Counted from the stretch's first letter, positions 46,191-55,050 are shown. The stretch is DNA of 64,000 nt from Bog-473 sp963730395 (GCA_963730395.1 CAVSSK010000011.1:263439-327438); one strand, 5' to 3'. Notes: generated by a model not told the origin, from the sequence alone. Numbers and translations: made by a program.

Positions 46191-46586
46191 CGTCGGACCT
46201 CCTGGTTGCCTGCGCCCCGCACCTGCGCCTGCCCGGCCCCCGTCGCGTGTCCCGTGTCCCGTGTCCCGCGTCCCGTGTCCCGCGGTCCGCGTCCAGGTGG
46301 CCGAGCGCTCATGCCGAGCGTGAATGTGAGGTCCATTGAACCGCCCACCAGTGGCAGCAGGACCAGAGGCGAACGTCCCTCCGGCCATGAGCCCTCCGAC
46401 GCGGAGCAGCGCAGGGCGGGCTCGGCCGCCGGCCGTCGGCCGTCGTCTTCCGCTCCGACGACCTCGATCCCACCCCAGAGATGGTTCGGGCGCCGGGCGC
46501 CGCGATGCCCCGGGAGCCCCCGCCTCCGACACGCAGGAGGCCCGTTGCGGAGAAGGGCGATCTGCGGGCCTGGCCTAACATCGGGC
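46191..46586. other. gap upstream of the TPP enzyme, contains a heptamer array
   Basis: About 400 bp between divergent genes. It holds the 7-bp tandem array listed separately; other open frames here are Arg/Pro-rich and unsupported. Confidence 0.35.
46247..46281. repeat. 7-bp tandem repeat array (GYGTCCC), five units
   Basis: Five contiguous heptamers GTGTCCC or GCGTCCC, with two degenerate units after them (to about 46294). It lies about 60-100 bp upstream of the TPP-enzyme start on that gene's template. A heptamer is not a codon multiple, so length changes would alter promoter spacing or leader length; otherwise an ordinary slippage-prone microsatellite. Confidence 0.7.
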
Positions 46587-47045
46587 ATGGCCGATGTCGT
46601 CTCGCCGTCCCCCATCATCGAGGTCTTCGTCAACGAGGCGCACGCCTCCTTTCCCGAGACCGAGCGCGACAAGCTGGCGTCGTACGAGGAGGCGATCGCC
46701 AAGACGACCTCCGAAGGGGACCCTCACCGGGCGCGGCTCTGCGTGAAGTGGGCCATCAAGATGGCAGATGACAAGCGACACGCGCATCCACGATGGGAGC
46801 AGTTGAAGGAACGGCACCAGATCTGGAAGGACGACTGGTTCGCCTTCGACTTCGGCGTGGCCGACGCCATGCCCGGGAGCGGCACCCACCACAGAGTTGG
46901 GAAGGCGGAGCCGATCGAGGACGTCAGGATCCAGTGGGTTGAAAATGCCGTCGCTGTCGCCAAGAGGATCGGCGAAGAGGACGGCTGGGACAACTCCCCG
47001 TGGGAGGCGCTCCTGACCGAGTTGATCGAGTACAAGAAGGAGTAG
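46587..47045 (+). CDS. hypothetical protein
   Basis: 152 aa, soluble, charged and Trp-rich (RLCVKWAIKMADDKRHAHPR; RHQIWKDDWFAFDFGVADAM; DVRIQWVENAVAVAKRIGEE). Looks like a genuine folded protein, but I recognise no family. Ends YKKE 124 bp before the stop of the convergent hydratase. Confidence 0.65.
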   Translation: MADVVSPSPIIEVFVNEAHASFPETERDKLASYEEAIAKTTSEGDPHRARLCVKWAIKMADDKRHAHPRWEQLKERHQIWKDDWFAFDFGVADAMPGSGTHHRVGKAEPIEDVRIQWVENAVAVAKRIGEEDGWDNSPWEALLTELIEYKKE

Positions 47046-47168
47046 TCAGGGGCCGGGTGCGTCCCGACCCGGGTGCGGAGGACGGGGGACGGCTTCGGGC
47101 TCGCTCGCTCGAGGCCGTGGTGGCCGAGGCGAGGCCCGTCCGTGCCGTCGACGTCTCGCGAGCCGGTC

Positions 47169-47945
47169 TCAGCGCCCCGTCCACTCCGGAGGTCGTTTCT
47201 CCAGGAACGCCGCCACACCCTCGCGGGCGTCGGCCGAATGCGAGGCCGCCCGCAGCGCCTCACCGGTCTGGTCCCAGCCGAACTCGTCGTCGGTGGCCAC
47301 GATCTCGTTCACCGCTGCGAGGCAGGACTGCACGGACACGGGCGCGTTGGTGCAGATCTCCTGCGCCAGCCCCATCGCCTCCTCGACGGCCGAGCCCGGA
47401 TCGGTGAGGACGTTGACGAACCCCACCTCGTAGGCGCGCGGCGCGTCGATCGGGCGACCGGTGAGGATCAGCTGGCGCGCCATGTTGAGCGGGAGCGCCC
47501 GCGGGCCCCGGAAGAGGCCGGCACAGGTCGGCACCACGCCGATGGTCACCTCCGGCAGTCCGAACCGGGCGGTGCGCGCCGCCACCACGAGGTCGCAGGC
47601 CAGCACGATCTCGAGGCCGCCACCCAGTGCCGGTCCCTCGATCGCTGCGATGAGCGGCTTGCGACGCCGGCGGCGGATGATGCCGTACTCACCCCCGCGG
47701 CTCGTGACGTAGTCGCCTCCCGCGGTGAGGTCGCTGCCGGCGCTGAAGACGTCGCCGGTGCCGGTCAGCACGCCCGTCCACACCTCCGGGTCGTCGTCGA
47801 GCTCGTTGAGCGCGGTGTCGAGGGCGTCGGCCATGGCTCGATCGATGGCGTTGCGCTTGGCCGGGCGCTGCATGGTGATGAGCAGCACGTGCCCCTCGCG
47901 TCGCGTCGCGACGATCCGCTCTGCCTGGTCGTTCGTCCCGTTCAT
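47169..47945 (-). CDS. enoyl-CoA hydratase/isomerase family protein
   Basis: 258 aa crotonase. HVLLITMQRPAKRNAIDRAM, oxyanion loop DVFSAGSDLTAGGDYVT, second loop AIEGPALGGGLEIVLACDLV and FGLPEVTIGVVPTCAGLFRG with the catalytic Glu in LPEVT. Usual length. Ends RPPEWTGR like many actinobacterial EchA proteins. Acts in fatty-acid or other acyl-CoA breakdown; not in an evident operon. Confidence 0.92.
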   Translation of the reverse strand: MNGTNDQAERIVATRREGHVLLITMQRPAKRNAIDRAMADALDTALNELDDDPEVWTGVLTGTGDVFSAGSDLTAGGDYVTSRGGEYGIIRRRRRKPLIAAIEGPALGGGLEIVLACDLVVAARTARFGLPEVTIGVVPTCAGLFRGPRALPLNMARQLILTGRPIDAPRAYEVGFVNVLTDPGSAVEEAMGLAQEICTNAPVSVQSCLAAVNEIVATDDEFGWDQTGEALRAASHSADAREGVAAFLEKRPPEWTGR

Positions 47946-48080
47946 GCGAGCCCCCGATCATCGCCGGCCGAGCCGGAGTGACGGCCAGGTTACGCAACAC
48001 CGGCTGGACCGACCCCCCGGTGAGGTGAGCGGCCGAGGACCCGGACTACGCGTCGTCGCCGATGCCGGACTGCGAGGGTG

Positions 48081-50387
48081 TCAGCTTCCCGCCATGTCCA
48101 CGACGGGCCTGTTCAGCGGCTTGCCGCCCATCGATCCGAAGAACGGCGCGTTGTAGTCGAAGATGCCGCCGTCGGTGGCGACGAAGCGGTACCCCGAGCC
48201 GTTCTTGTTGGCCTCCATCCCCGTGATGGGGGCGTTCAGGTGGAGGCTGCCGGTCGACCCGTAGAAGGGTGCGCCGAAGGAGAAGATGCCGCCGTCGGCG
48301 GCCACCTCCCAGTACCCGCCCGTCTGCGAGTCGGGCGCCATCCCGACGATGGGGGAGTTGAGCGGCCGCCCGCCCATGGAGCCCAGGAACCTCGCGTCGC
48401 CGTAGTTGAAGATGCCGCCGTCGGAGGCGACCAGCCAGTAGCCGTGGCCCGAGGGCGTCGATGCCATGCCCACGATCGGCCGGTTGAGATGGATCGAACC
48501 CGTGCTGCCGTAGAAGCCGGCGTCGCCGAAGTTGAAGATGCCGCCGTCGGAGGCGACCTCCCAGTAGCCGCCGCCGTCGGGCGTCGCCGCCATGCCGACG
48601 ATGGGCGCGTTGAGCGGCTTGCCGCCCATGGAGCCGGAGAAGCCCGCGTTGCCGAAGTTGAAGATGCCGCCGTCGGAGGCGACCTCCCAGTAGCCGCCGC
48701 CGTTGGCGGTCAGGGCCGTGGCCACGACCGGCTTGTTGAGGTGGATGCTGCCCGTCGACCCGCAGAACGGGATGTTGCCGTAGTCGAAGACGCCCCCGTC
48801 GGAGGCCGAGAGCAGGTAGCCGTTGGGTCCGCCGCCCGGCGCGTTGCAGGGCACCTGGATGGGCGCGGGGGGCGGTGTGCCGGCGTCACCGGTCAGCTGG
48901 GGGTCGTGGTGGAACTGCGGCCACGCGCCGTGCTCGTAGACGCTGGAGCCCGAGCCGCTGGTGTTGTCGATCTCCCAGTGCACGATCGTGCCCACCAGGG
49001 CGGTGCCGTTGTCGGTGTAGCCGGCGCCCGTGATGCCGATGTGGCCGTCGGGGTCGTCGGTCACCAGCGGCGAGCTCTGGAAGCCGTCGCCGGCGCCGAG
49101 GGTCGCCACCATCGCACCCGAGCGGCCGTCGAACACGTCGATGCCGTTGCTCGTCGGGACGATGACGTCCTGGTAGCCGCCGCCGGACAGGTCGGCCGTC
49201 ACCGGCGAGCCGATGACCTGCCCGCTCGTGCCCGCCACCCACACCGGGGCACCGTTGGCGCCGTTGAGCACGTACACGGTCCCGGCCTGGGTCCCCTCCA
49301 CCACGTCGAGCTGGCCGTTGCCCTGCACGTCGGCGAGCGCGGGCGAGTCGGCGGTCACGCCGTTCAGCGTGGCGCTCCAGGCCAGGCCGCAGCCGGTGTT
49401 GAGGGCGAAGACCTTGTTGGAGTCCGAGGCGCCCCCGTAGTAGCTCCCGTCCCCGATGGCGATGCCGACACCGCCGCCGGCGAGGAACTGGCCGACGGCC
49501 GGCGACGAGCGGTCGATGTTCTGGTTCGTGTCGAACTGGCAGTAGATCCCGCCGGCCGGGTTCCCCGTTCCGGCGTTGCCGGCGCTCGACAGGATCCGGA
49601 TGTGGCCGCCGTTGTTGTAGCTCTGCCCGTAGGCGAACCCGGCGCTCGAGTCGCCGCCGCTGATGATCTCGTTGTTGCCGTCGGAGTAGAGGTCGGCCAC
49701 CGCCGCGGTCGAGAAGACCGAGTCGCCCGAGAACCACGGGAAGCCGCCGAGCATCGCCCCGTTCGCCGCGCCCAGGGCGTAGGTGTTCTGCCCCAGCGAC
49801 CCGGCTTCGACGCCGTAGCCGCCGGCGTACGCGGCGACCGTCATGCCCGCCTGCACCGAGGAGTGGGCCACGGGGTCGGTCCCCGGGTTGGTCTCCTGGA
49901 CGTACCACTGGTTGCTCCCGTTGGGCGCGATGGCGAAGTAGCCGCCCGAGGTCGGGTCGGCGGCGTTGCCCCCGCCGACGTAGACCGTGTCGAGCCCGTT
50001 GGCGTCGATGGGCGCCACCGACGGCGACGAGTCGATCGGCGCGCCGGTGTAGTACGGCCAGCCGCCCACCGGCGATCCGCCGTTGATGTGGTAGGCGTAC
50101 AGCCAGCCGGCGCGGTCGCCCACGACGACCGAGGGCTGCCCGTCGAGGTTGGCCACGTTGGGCGAGGACAGTGCGATCGGGTTGCCGGCGTCACCGAGTC
50201 GCAGGCTCCACTTCTGCGTCGCGACGAAGCCGCCGGAGTGGGGGACCGAGGTCGCCCCGGCCGGTGCCGCCCCGACGGTGGTGGTCAGTGCCAGGGCGGC
50301 GACCGCGGTCGCCATCGATGCCGGGAGGCCCATCAATGCCCGGAGACACAGCCTCGGCGTACGACCTCTCACGTCACTCCTCTCCAT
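48081..50387 (-). CDS. secreted FG-GAP/PQQ-like propeller protein with C-terminal six-unit GYW/DGG repeats
   Basis: 768 aa. Signal peptide (ASMATAVAALALTTTVGAAP). Residues ~45-560 show repeated propeller-type blades with SSPSVAPIDANGLDTVYVGG, AAVADLYSDGNNEIISGGDS, PALADVQGNGQLDVVEGTQ, similar to FG-GAP/VCBS repeats. After a linker come six 41-42-residue repeats (GYWEVASDGGIFNFGNAGFS type) running to the stop. Exported, likely wall- or matrix-associated. The third gene in this window with this terminal module, with a third type of N-terminal domain. Confidence 0.88.
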   Translation of the reverse strand: MERSDVRGRTPRLCLRALMGLPASMATAVAALALTTTVGAAPAGATSVPHSGGFVATQKWSLRLGDAGNPIALSSPNVANLDGQPSVVVGDRAGWLYAYHINGGSPVGGWPYYTGAPIDSSPSVAPIDANGLDTVYVGGGNAADPTSGGYFAIAPNGSNQWYVQETNPGTDPVAHSSVQAGMTVAAYAGGYGVEAGSLGQNTYALGAANGAMLGGFPWFSGDSVFSTAAVADLYSDGNNEIISGGDSSAGFAYGQSYNNGGHIRILSSAGNAGTGNPAGGIYCQFDTNQNIDRSSPAVGQFLAGGGVGIAIGDGSYYGGASDSNKVFALNTGCGLAWSATLNGVTADSPALADVQGNGQLDVVEGTQAGTVYVLNGANGAPVWVAGTSGQVIGSPVTADLSGGGYQDVIVPTSNGIDVFDGRSGAMVATLGAGDGFQSSPLVTDDPDGHIGITGAGYTDNGTALVGTIVHWEIDNTSGSGSSVYEHGAWPQFHHDPQLTGDAGTPPPAPIQVPCNAPGGGPNGYLLSASDGGVFDYGNIPFCGSTGSIHLNKPVVATALTANGGGYWEVASDGGIFNFGNAGFSGSMGGKPLNAPIVGMAATPDGGGYWEVASDGGIFNFGDAGFYGSTGSIHLNRPIVGMASTPSGHGYWLVASDGGIFNYGDARFLGSMGGRPLNSPIVGMAPDSQTGGYWEVAADGGIFSFGAPFYGSTGSLHLNAPITGMEANKNGSGYRFVATDGGIFDYNAPFFGSMGGKPLNRPVVDMAGS

Positions 50388-50758
50388 GCGGGTCCATGCG
50401 GGCGGGCCGAGCCGTCTTCCCCTCGGTGCGCCGAGCGCTGCCGGTGCGGCGCGCAGCACGAAGGAGGAGGGACGCCCCACAGGCAGTCCATCGGCACCGC
50501 GGCGCCGGACCTTGAACCGTCTACCTTCGGGCCACACCCTGAGCCTTCCAGGTTTCGGGCCGGTCGCCGTGTCATTGCGGGCGGGTGGGGCGAACGGGAA
50601 CTGCCGTCGGGCCCGGTTGCACCGGGGGTGTGTGCTCGGTGGCGTCGTCCGGCGCCCTGGTCACGCGCCCGGGCCACGCCCCATGAAGCAATTGCAGGGG
50701 TGCTGCCGCCTACCATGCTGGCGGTGAGCGGCTGGTCGGCGAATCGATTGGCGGGCTG
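50388..50758. other. divergent intergenic region, possible leader ORF
   Basis: About 370 bp between the exported repeat protein and the PBP gene. A 14-codon frame (MLAVSGWSANRLAG) starts at 50715 and its stop overlaps the PBP start by one base, suggesting translational coupling or a remnant of an upstream gene. No promoter box stands out. Confidence 0.35.
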
Positions 50759-52336
50759 ATGGGCCGGCGCATCCGGTGGCTCGGTGTCCTCATGGTGATC
50801 TGCTTCGGCCTGGTGGTGGTCCAGCTGGTGAACATCCAGCTGGTGAAGGGCAAGCAGTTGCAGAACTCGCCGTTCAACCCCCGGGTGGCGGTGCAGAAGA
50901 ACGACAACGCCAGGGGCAACATCTACGCCGCCGACGGCACGCTGTTGGCCACCTCGGTGCCCACGCCGGCGGGGACGAACCGAATCGACTACCCCTACGA
51001 CTACGTCCGCCAGTATCCCCAGGGCCCGCTCTTCGCCGGCATCACCGGCTACGACTCGGCGGCCTACTACGGCACGTCGGGGATCGAGGAGCAGTACGAC
51101 TCCTACCTGACCGCCCACCAGCAGGCCCCCCAGACGCTGAGCCAGCTGCTCTTCCGCCAGAAGATGCCGACGGTGACCAACAGCGTCACGCTCACCGTCG
51201 AGCCGGCGCTCCAGAAGGCGGCCTCGGACGCGCTGACCACCCTGCCGCCGGGCGCCAACAAGGACGGGGCGGTGGTGGTGCTCAATCCGAAGACCGGGGC
51301 CGTGCTCGCCATGGTCTCCAACCCCACCTTCGACCCCAACGCGCTGGTCAACCCGTCCATCCACGCCGAGAACCTGGCCTACTTCAGCTACATCTTGAAG
51401 GACCCCGAGGGGTACTACCCCCTGCGCCCCGTCGCCACCGAGGAATTCTTCTTCCCCGGCTCCACCATGAAGGTGGTGACGTCCACCGCCGCCTACAACC
51501 TCAAGCCCGCCCTGGCGGCGTTCGACTACCCGGTCCAGCCCTGCCAGAACTTCTCGGACTCGAACCGGCTCCTGTGCAACGACGGGTCCAACCCGAGCAA
51601 CTCCACGCCGTGCGGCGGCACCATGACGACCATGCTCCCGGAGTCGTGCGACCCCGGCTACGGCGAGCTGGGGGTGCAGATGGGCGTCGCCACGCTCCGC
51701 CAACAGGCGCAGCTCTTCGGCCTCAACTCGGTGCCGGGCATCGACCTGCCCGGTGTCATCGCGTCACAGCTGTTGCCGCTCCCGGCGAACGCCCAGGCCG
51801 ACCAGGCCTACACCGCCATCGGCCAGGAGTTCGTGAAGGACACCGCCCTGCAGAACGCGATGGTGGCGGCCGGGATCGCCAACGGCGGCGTGCTCATGAC
51901 GCCGCACCTCATGTCGAACATCCGCGACTCGCAGGGGGCGACGGTGCAGACCTACGCCCCCAAGCCGGTGGGCACGGTCGCCACGGCGCAGACCGCCCAG
52001 CAGGTCACGTCCCTCATGGAGGGCGTCGTCGCCAGCGGCACGGCGTCGGGTGTCGGCTTCCCCTCCTACCTCTGCGCCGCCGTCAAGACGGGGACGGCCC
52101 AGACCGGCGCCACCCGGGGGCTGAACGACGACTGGATGATCGGTTTCGCCCCCGCCAACAACCCCCAGGTCGCCGTGGCCGTCGTGGTGCCGGACCAGAA
52201 CATCAACTCCGACGGCGCCGGGGTGGCCGGGCCGATCATGCGGGCGGTCCTGGAGGCCGCGGTGCCCCAGGGCTCGGTGAGCCAGCCCTGCAGCGTGGCG
52301 CCGGTGCCCACGTCGGTCTTCACGTCCGGGCACTGA
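50759..52336 (+). CDS. class B penicillin-binding protein (PbpA/FtsI-like transpeptidase)
   Basis: 525 aa. One N-terminal membrane anchor (WLGVLMVICFGLVVVQLVNI), a dimerisation domain, then the transpeptidase: SxxK nucleophile in FFPGSTMKVVTSTAAYN, second motif at ESCDPGYGELG (S-C-D instead of the usual S-x-N), and KTG in AAVKTGTAQTGATRG. Cross-links peptidoglycan outside the membrane. No ftsW/rodA partner next to it, unlike the common pbpA context. The substituted second motif may affect beta-lactam binding. Confidence 0.9.
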   Translation: MGRRIRWLGVLMVICFGLVVVQLVNIQLVKGKQLQNSPFNPRVAVQKNDNARGNIYAADGTLLATSVPTPAGTNRIDYPYDYVRQYPQGPLFAGITGYDSAAYYGTSGIEEQYDSYLTAHQQAPQTLSQLLFRQKMPTVTNSVTLTVEPALQKAASDALTTLPPGANKDGAVVVLNPKTGAVLAMVSNPTFDPNALVNPSIHAENLAYFSYILKDPEGYYPLRPVATEEFFFPGSTMKVVTSTAAYNLKPALAAFDYPVQPCQNFSDSNRLLCNDGSNPSNSTPCGGTMTTMLPESCDPGYGELGVQMGVATLRQQAQLFGLNSVPGIDLPGVIASQLLPLPANAQADQAYTAIGQEFVKDTALQNAMVAAGIANGGVLMTPHLMSNIRDSQGATVQTYAPKPVGTVATAQTAQQVTSLMEGVVASGTASGVGFPSYLCAAVKTGTAQTGATRGLNDDWMIGFAPANNPQVAVAVVVPDQNINSDGAGVAGPIMRAVLEAAVPQGSVSQPCSVAPVPTSVFTSGH

Positions 52337-52385
52337 GGGCCCCCACCGCAGCCCAGCCGCCGCCACCAGGCCGACGTGTAGGATC

Positions 52386-52405
52386 ATCTGCATGTCTACG
52401 CAGAT
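52386..52405. promoter_or_regulatory. inverted repeat over the smtB-type start, candidate operator
   Basis: ATCTGC and GCAGAT are spaced by eight bases and straddle the ATG of the ArsR/SmtB gene. A TAGGAT hexamer lies just upstream as a possible -10 box, so the transcript may be nearly leaderless. Site geometry fits autorepression by an SmtB dimer. Confidence 0.5.
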
Positions 52406-52712
52406 AGTTGAGAGCCCGGACCGGGAGGACTTCCGCTCGGCCGTCGGGATGCTGAAGCTCCTGGGCGACGAGACGCGGCTGCGGGTCATCTGGGCCCTCC
52501 TGGAGGGCGAGCACCCGGTCAACGAGCTGGCCGAGCTGGTGGGCGCGCAGCCCGCCGCCGTCTCCCAGCACCTGGCCAAGCTCCGCCTGGCCCGCCTGGT
52601 GCGCAGCCGGCGGGAGGGCAACCGGATCTTCTACGTGGTCGACGATGCCCACGTCCGCCGGCTGGTCGAGGAAGTGCTGTCCCACGCCGACCACGTGACC
52701 GCCCATGGGTGA
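52392..52712 (+). CDS. SmtB/CzrA-type ArsR metalloregulator
   Basis: 106 aa winged helix: MLKLLGDETRLRVIWALLEG, HPVNELAELVGAQPAAVSQH, VRSRREGNRIFYVVDDAHVR. The C-terminal helix has D-x-H-x10-H-x2-H (DAH then SHADH), the alpha5 zinc site of CzrA/SmtB. Zinc (or cobalt) binding should release it from DNA and induce the efflux gene it overlaps by 8 bp. Confidence 0.9.
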   Translation: MSTQIVESPDREDFRSAVGMLKLLGDETRLRVIWALLEGEHPVNELAELVGAQPAAVSQHLAKLRLARLVRSRREGNRIFYVVDDAHVRRLVEEVLSHADHVTAHG

Positions 52713-53625
52713 CGGCCACCACCACCCGCACGGACCCGCCTCGGTGGGGACCGACCGGCGCGCCCTGACCCTGGCGCTGGTGTTGCTGGTCGCCTTCATG
52801 GTGTTCGAGGTGGGCGCCGCCGTCGTCTCCAATTCGCTGGTCCTCCTGGCCGACGCCGGGCACATGCTGGTGGACGTCGGTGCCATCGCCGGCTCCCTCG
52901 TCGCCATCCGGCTCGCCGCCCGCCCCGAGACGGGCTCGCACACCTACGGCATGAAGCGGGCCGAGATCCTGGCCGCCGCGGCCAACGGGGTGGCCCTCCT
53001 CATCGTCTCGGCGCTCGTCACCTACGACGCCGTGGTGCGCCTGGTGCACCCGTCGCACGTCGACGGGGCGGTCCTCATCGTCGTCGCCGCGGTCGGGGTG
53101 GCGGTCAACCTGGTCGCCACGCGCACGGTGGCCCGGGCAGACCGGCGGTCGCTGAACATCGAGGGCGCCTACCGCCACATCCTGACCGACCTCTACGCGT
53201 TCGTGGGCACGCTGATCGCCGGCGTCGTCATCGTGGTGGCCGGCTTCGACCGGGCCGACGCCATCGCCTCGCTGCTGGTCGTCGTCCTCATGCTGAAGGC
53301 GGCGGTGGAGCTGTTGCGGCCCGCGCTGCACATCCTGCTGGAGGCGACCCCCGAGGACATCGACCTCGAGGAGGTGCGCCGGCACCTGCTCGAGCTGCCC
53401 GAGGTGCAGTCGGTGCACGACCTCCACGCGTGGACGCTGACCTCGTCGTTGCCCATCCTCACCGCCCACGTGGTGGTCAGCGACGACTGCTTCCAGACCG
53501 GTGAGGCCGGCCGGGTGCTCGACCACCTGCAGGACTGCCTGGCAGGGCACTTCGACGTGGCGCACTCGACGCTGCAGTTCGAGTCGGCCGGGCACATCGA
53601 GCACGAGCTCGGGGGCCACGCCTGA
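52705..53625 (+). CDS. CDF-family zinc (divalent cation) efflux transporter
   Basis: 306 aa. His-rich N-terminus (MGDGHHHPHG), six membrane helices with the metal-site pair in LADAGHMLVDVGAI and YRHILTDLYAFVG (HxxxD in both TM2 and TM5), then the cytoplasmic domain with VHDLHAWTLTSSLPILTAHV. Exports Zn2+ against protons. Its start codon lies inside the SmtB gene, so the two are translationally coupled. Confidence 0.92.
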   Translation: MGDGHHHPHGPASVGTDRRALTLALVLLVAFMVFEVGAAVVSNSLVLLADAGHMLVDVGAIAGSLVAIRLAARPETGSHTYGMKRAEILAAAANGVALLIVSALVTYDAVVRLVHPSHVDGAVLIVVAAVGVAVNLVATRTVARADRRSLNIEGAYRHILTDLYAFVGTLIAGVVIVVAGFDRADAIASLLVVVLMLKAAVELLRPALHILLEATPEDIDLEEVRRHLLELPEVQSVHDLHAWTLTSSLPILTAHVVVSDDCFQTGEAGRVLDHLQDCLAGHFDVAHSTLQFESAGHIEHELGGHA

Positions 53626-53770
53626 GCTCGTCCGTCACCGGTGGACGGGCAGCCCGCGCCCTCGAGGGCGGAGAGGGGTCACACCCGCCAGTTCGGGCAC
53701 GACACCGCTCGTCGCGCCAGAATGTCCGTGATACGCATCGTGCGCATCCGCGCCTTCTGGGGAGGTGGCC

Positions 53771-54166
53771 ATGCCGGAGTTTCCCGGCGTCACGCACGTG
53801 GCGCTGACCGTCACAGATCTTGGTCGAAGCAGGCCGTGGTACGAGAACCTGTTCGGGGCCGCACCGATCATCGACGAGGACACTGGTCCGTTCCACCACG
53901 TCGTCTGGTTGCTCGGCAGCCAGACGTTGGTCGGCATCCACCAGTTCCCCGATCTGCACGGGTCGGACCCCTTCGACGAGCGGCAACCGGGTCTCGATCA
54001 CCTGGCCTTCGCCTGCGCCGACCGGGCCGAGCTCGAGCAGTGGGAGTCCAAGCTCAACCAGCTCGGCATCGCGAACGGTGGCATCATCGACGCCGCCTAC
54101 GGCTCGGGCCTGTCCTTCCGGGACCCGGACAACATCGCGCTGGAGTTCTTCGCACCGCCGGGGTAG
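53771..54166 (+). CDS. VOC-family (glyoxalase/bleomycin-resistance-like) protein
   Basis: 131 aa: VTHVALTVTDLGRSRPWYEN, FHHVVWLLGSQTLVGIHQF, LDHLAFACADRAELEQWESK and LSFRDPDNIALEFFAPPG. Candidate metal ligands are His in VTHVAL, His in GLDHLAF and Glu in ALEFF. GGAGGTGG precedes the ATG at 53771; a GTG two codons earlier is possible. Confidence 0.9.
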   Translation: MPEFPGVTHVALTVTDLGRSRPWYENLFGAAPIIDEDTGPFHHVVWLLGSQTLVGIHQFPDLHGSDPFDERQPGLDHLAFACADRAELEQWESKLNQLGIANGGIIDAAYGSGLSFRDPDNIALEFFAPPG

Positions 54167-54177
54167 CGCCGGGTCGC

Positions 54178-54498
54178 TCAGTTGTCGTCGAAGTGCTGCT
54201 TCGCCACGTGCTTCGCCCTGTGCTCGCTCGAGTAGGGGCCACGGAGGTGCCGGGCCGGTTCGGCCTGGTTCTCGGCCGGTCCGTCCGTGTCGCCACACTC
54301 GGCACAGAAGACCTCCCACCGCCGTTCGTCTTCCCCCTCGGAGGTCCAGCGTCCATCTGCGTCGTGACGCCAGCCCAGGCGCAGCCGTCGTGCGTAGGGG
54401 AAATGGTGGTGCTCCTCCGCGTCCGCCTTGGCAACGGCTGCCGCGGCCTCGAGCGCCCCGAAGCGAATCCCGAACGAGAAATCGCTCCCGAGCGTCAC
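54178..54498 (-). CDS. hypothetical protein
   Basis: 106 aa, soluble, charged, with HHHFPYARRLRLGWRHDADG and a CAECG pair that could form half a zinc site. No family recognised. It ends 11 bp from the stop of the convergent VOC gene. Confidence 0.6.
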   Translation of the reverse strand: MTLGSDFSFGIRFGALEAAAAVAKADAEEHHHFPYARRLRLGWRHDADGRWTSEGEDERRWEVFCAECGDTDGPAENQAEPARHLRGPYSSEHRAKHVAKQHFDDN

Positions 54499-54525
54499 GT
54501 CGTCCAGGATAGGCCCGACCTGCCT

Positions 54526-55050
54526 CTACCAGCCGACTGCTCCGTCGACGAGCTCACGAATCAGGTCCGCGTGGCCGTTGTGGCGGGCGTACTCCTCGAT
54601 CATGTGCACGTAGATCCACCTGAGTGAGCAGGACTCGCCACCCCGGGTCACACCGGTGTCCTCCAGCTCGCGGGACTGGGCCGCCTGGCGGCTCTCCTCG
54701 CACTCCGCCTGCCAGAGCTTCAGGTCCTCGACCCAGTCCGCGCCGTCGAGCGGGGCTATGTCGCTGTCCTCGACCTCGGGGTCGTACCAGATGTAGGGAG
54801 CATCGGGCTGACGCCGGAGGACCCGCCTGAACCAGGAGCGCTCGACCTCGGCCATGTGGCGCACCAGACCGTGGAGGGAGAGGCTCGAACTGGACACGGG
54901 GCGCTCCTTGCGGGCGTGGTCGTCGACCCCTTCGGCTTTGAGCAGCAGCGTCGTGCGGTGGAACTCCAGCCAGGCCTCGAGCATCTCGCGCTCGGACAGG
55001 CCGTCCATCGGCGGCTCGGCTCGTCGGGGATCGACAATGTCGCGCACCAT
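54526..55050 (-). CDS. DinB-like (DUF664) protein
   Basis: 174 aa. MVRDIVDPRRAEPPMDGLSE, SLHGLVRHMAEVERSWFRRV and YVHMIEEYARHNGHADLIRE give the four-helix DinB fold with three metal-binding His (one in the LHGLVRHM helix, two in HMIEEYARHNGH). Members are mycothiol- or bacillithiol-dependent transferases or unknown. Starts at 55050; upstream ATGs at 55068 and 55110 are possible. Confidence 0.87.
   Translation of the reverse strand: MVRDIVDPRRAEPPMDGLSEREMLEAWLEFHRTTLLLKAEGVDDHARKERPVSSSSLSLHGLVRHMAEVERSWFRRVLRRQPDAPYIWYDPEVEDSDIAPLDGADWVEDLKLWQAECEESRQAAQSRELEDTGVTRGGESCSLRWIYVHMIEEYARHNGHADLIRELVDGAVGW

Noticed and set aside
48081..48850. Regularly spaced DNA repeats suggesting CRISPR or a minisatellite
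   Set aside because: The ~125-bp period is explained by 41-42-codon protein repeats in an open frame; no short palindromic repeats with unique spacers exist in the window.
48078..50759. An 893-codon plus-strand open frame opposite the FG-GAP/repeat protein
   Set aside because: Its repetitive VEDAAVGGD-type translation is the mirror of the real DGG repeats on the minus strand; no start signal.
50369..51703. A 444-codon minus-strand frame over the PBP gene
   Set aside because: His/Arg/Val-rich shadow of the clear PBP reading frame.
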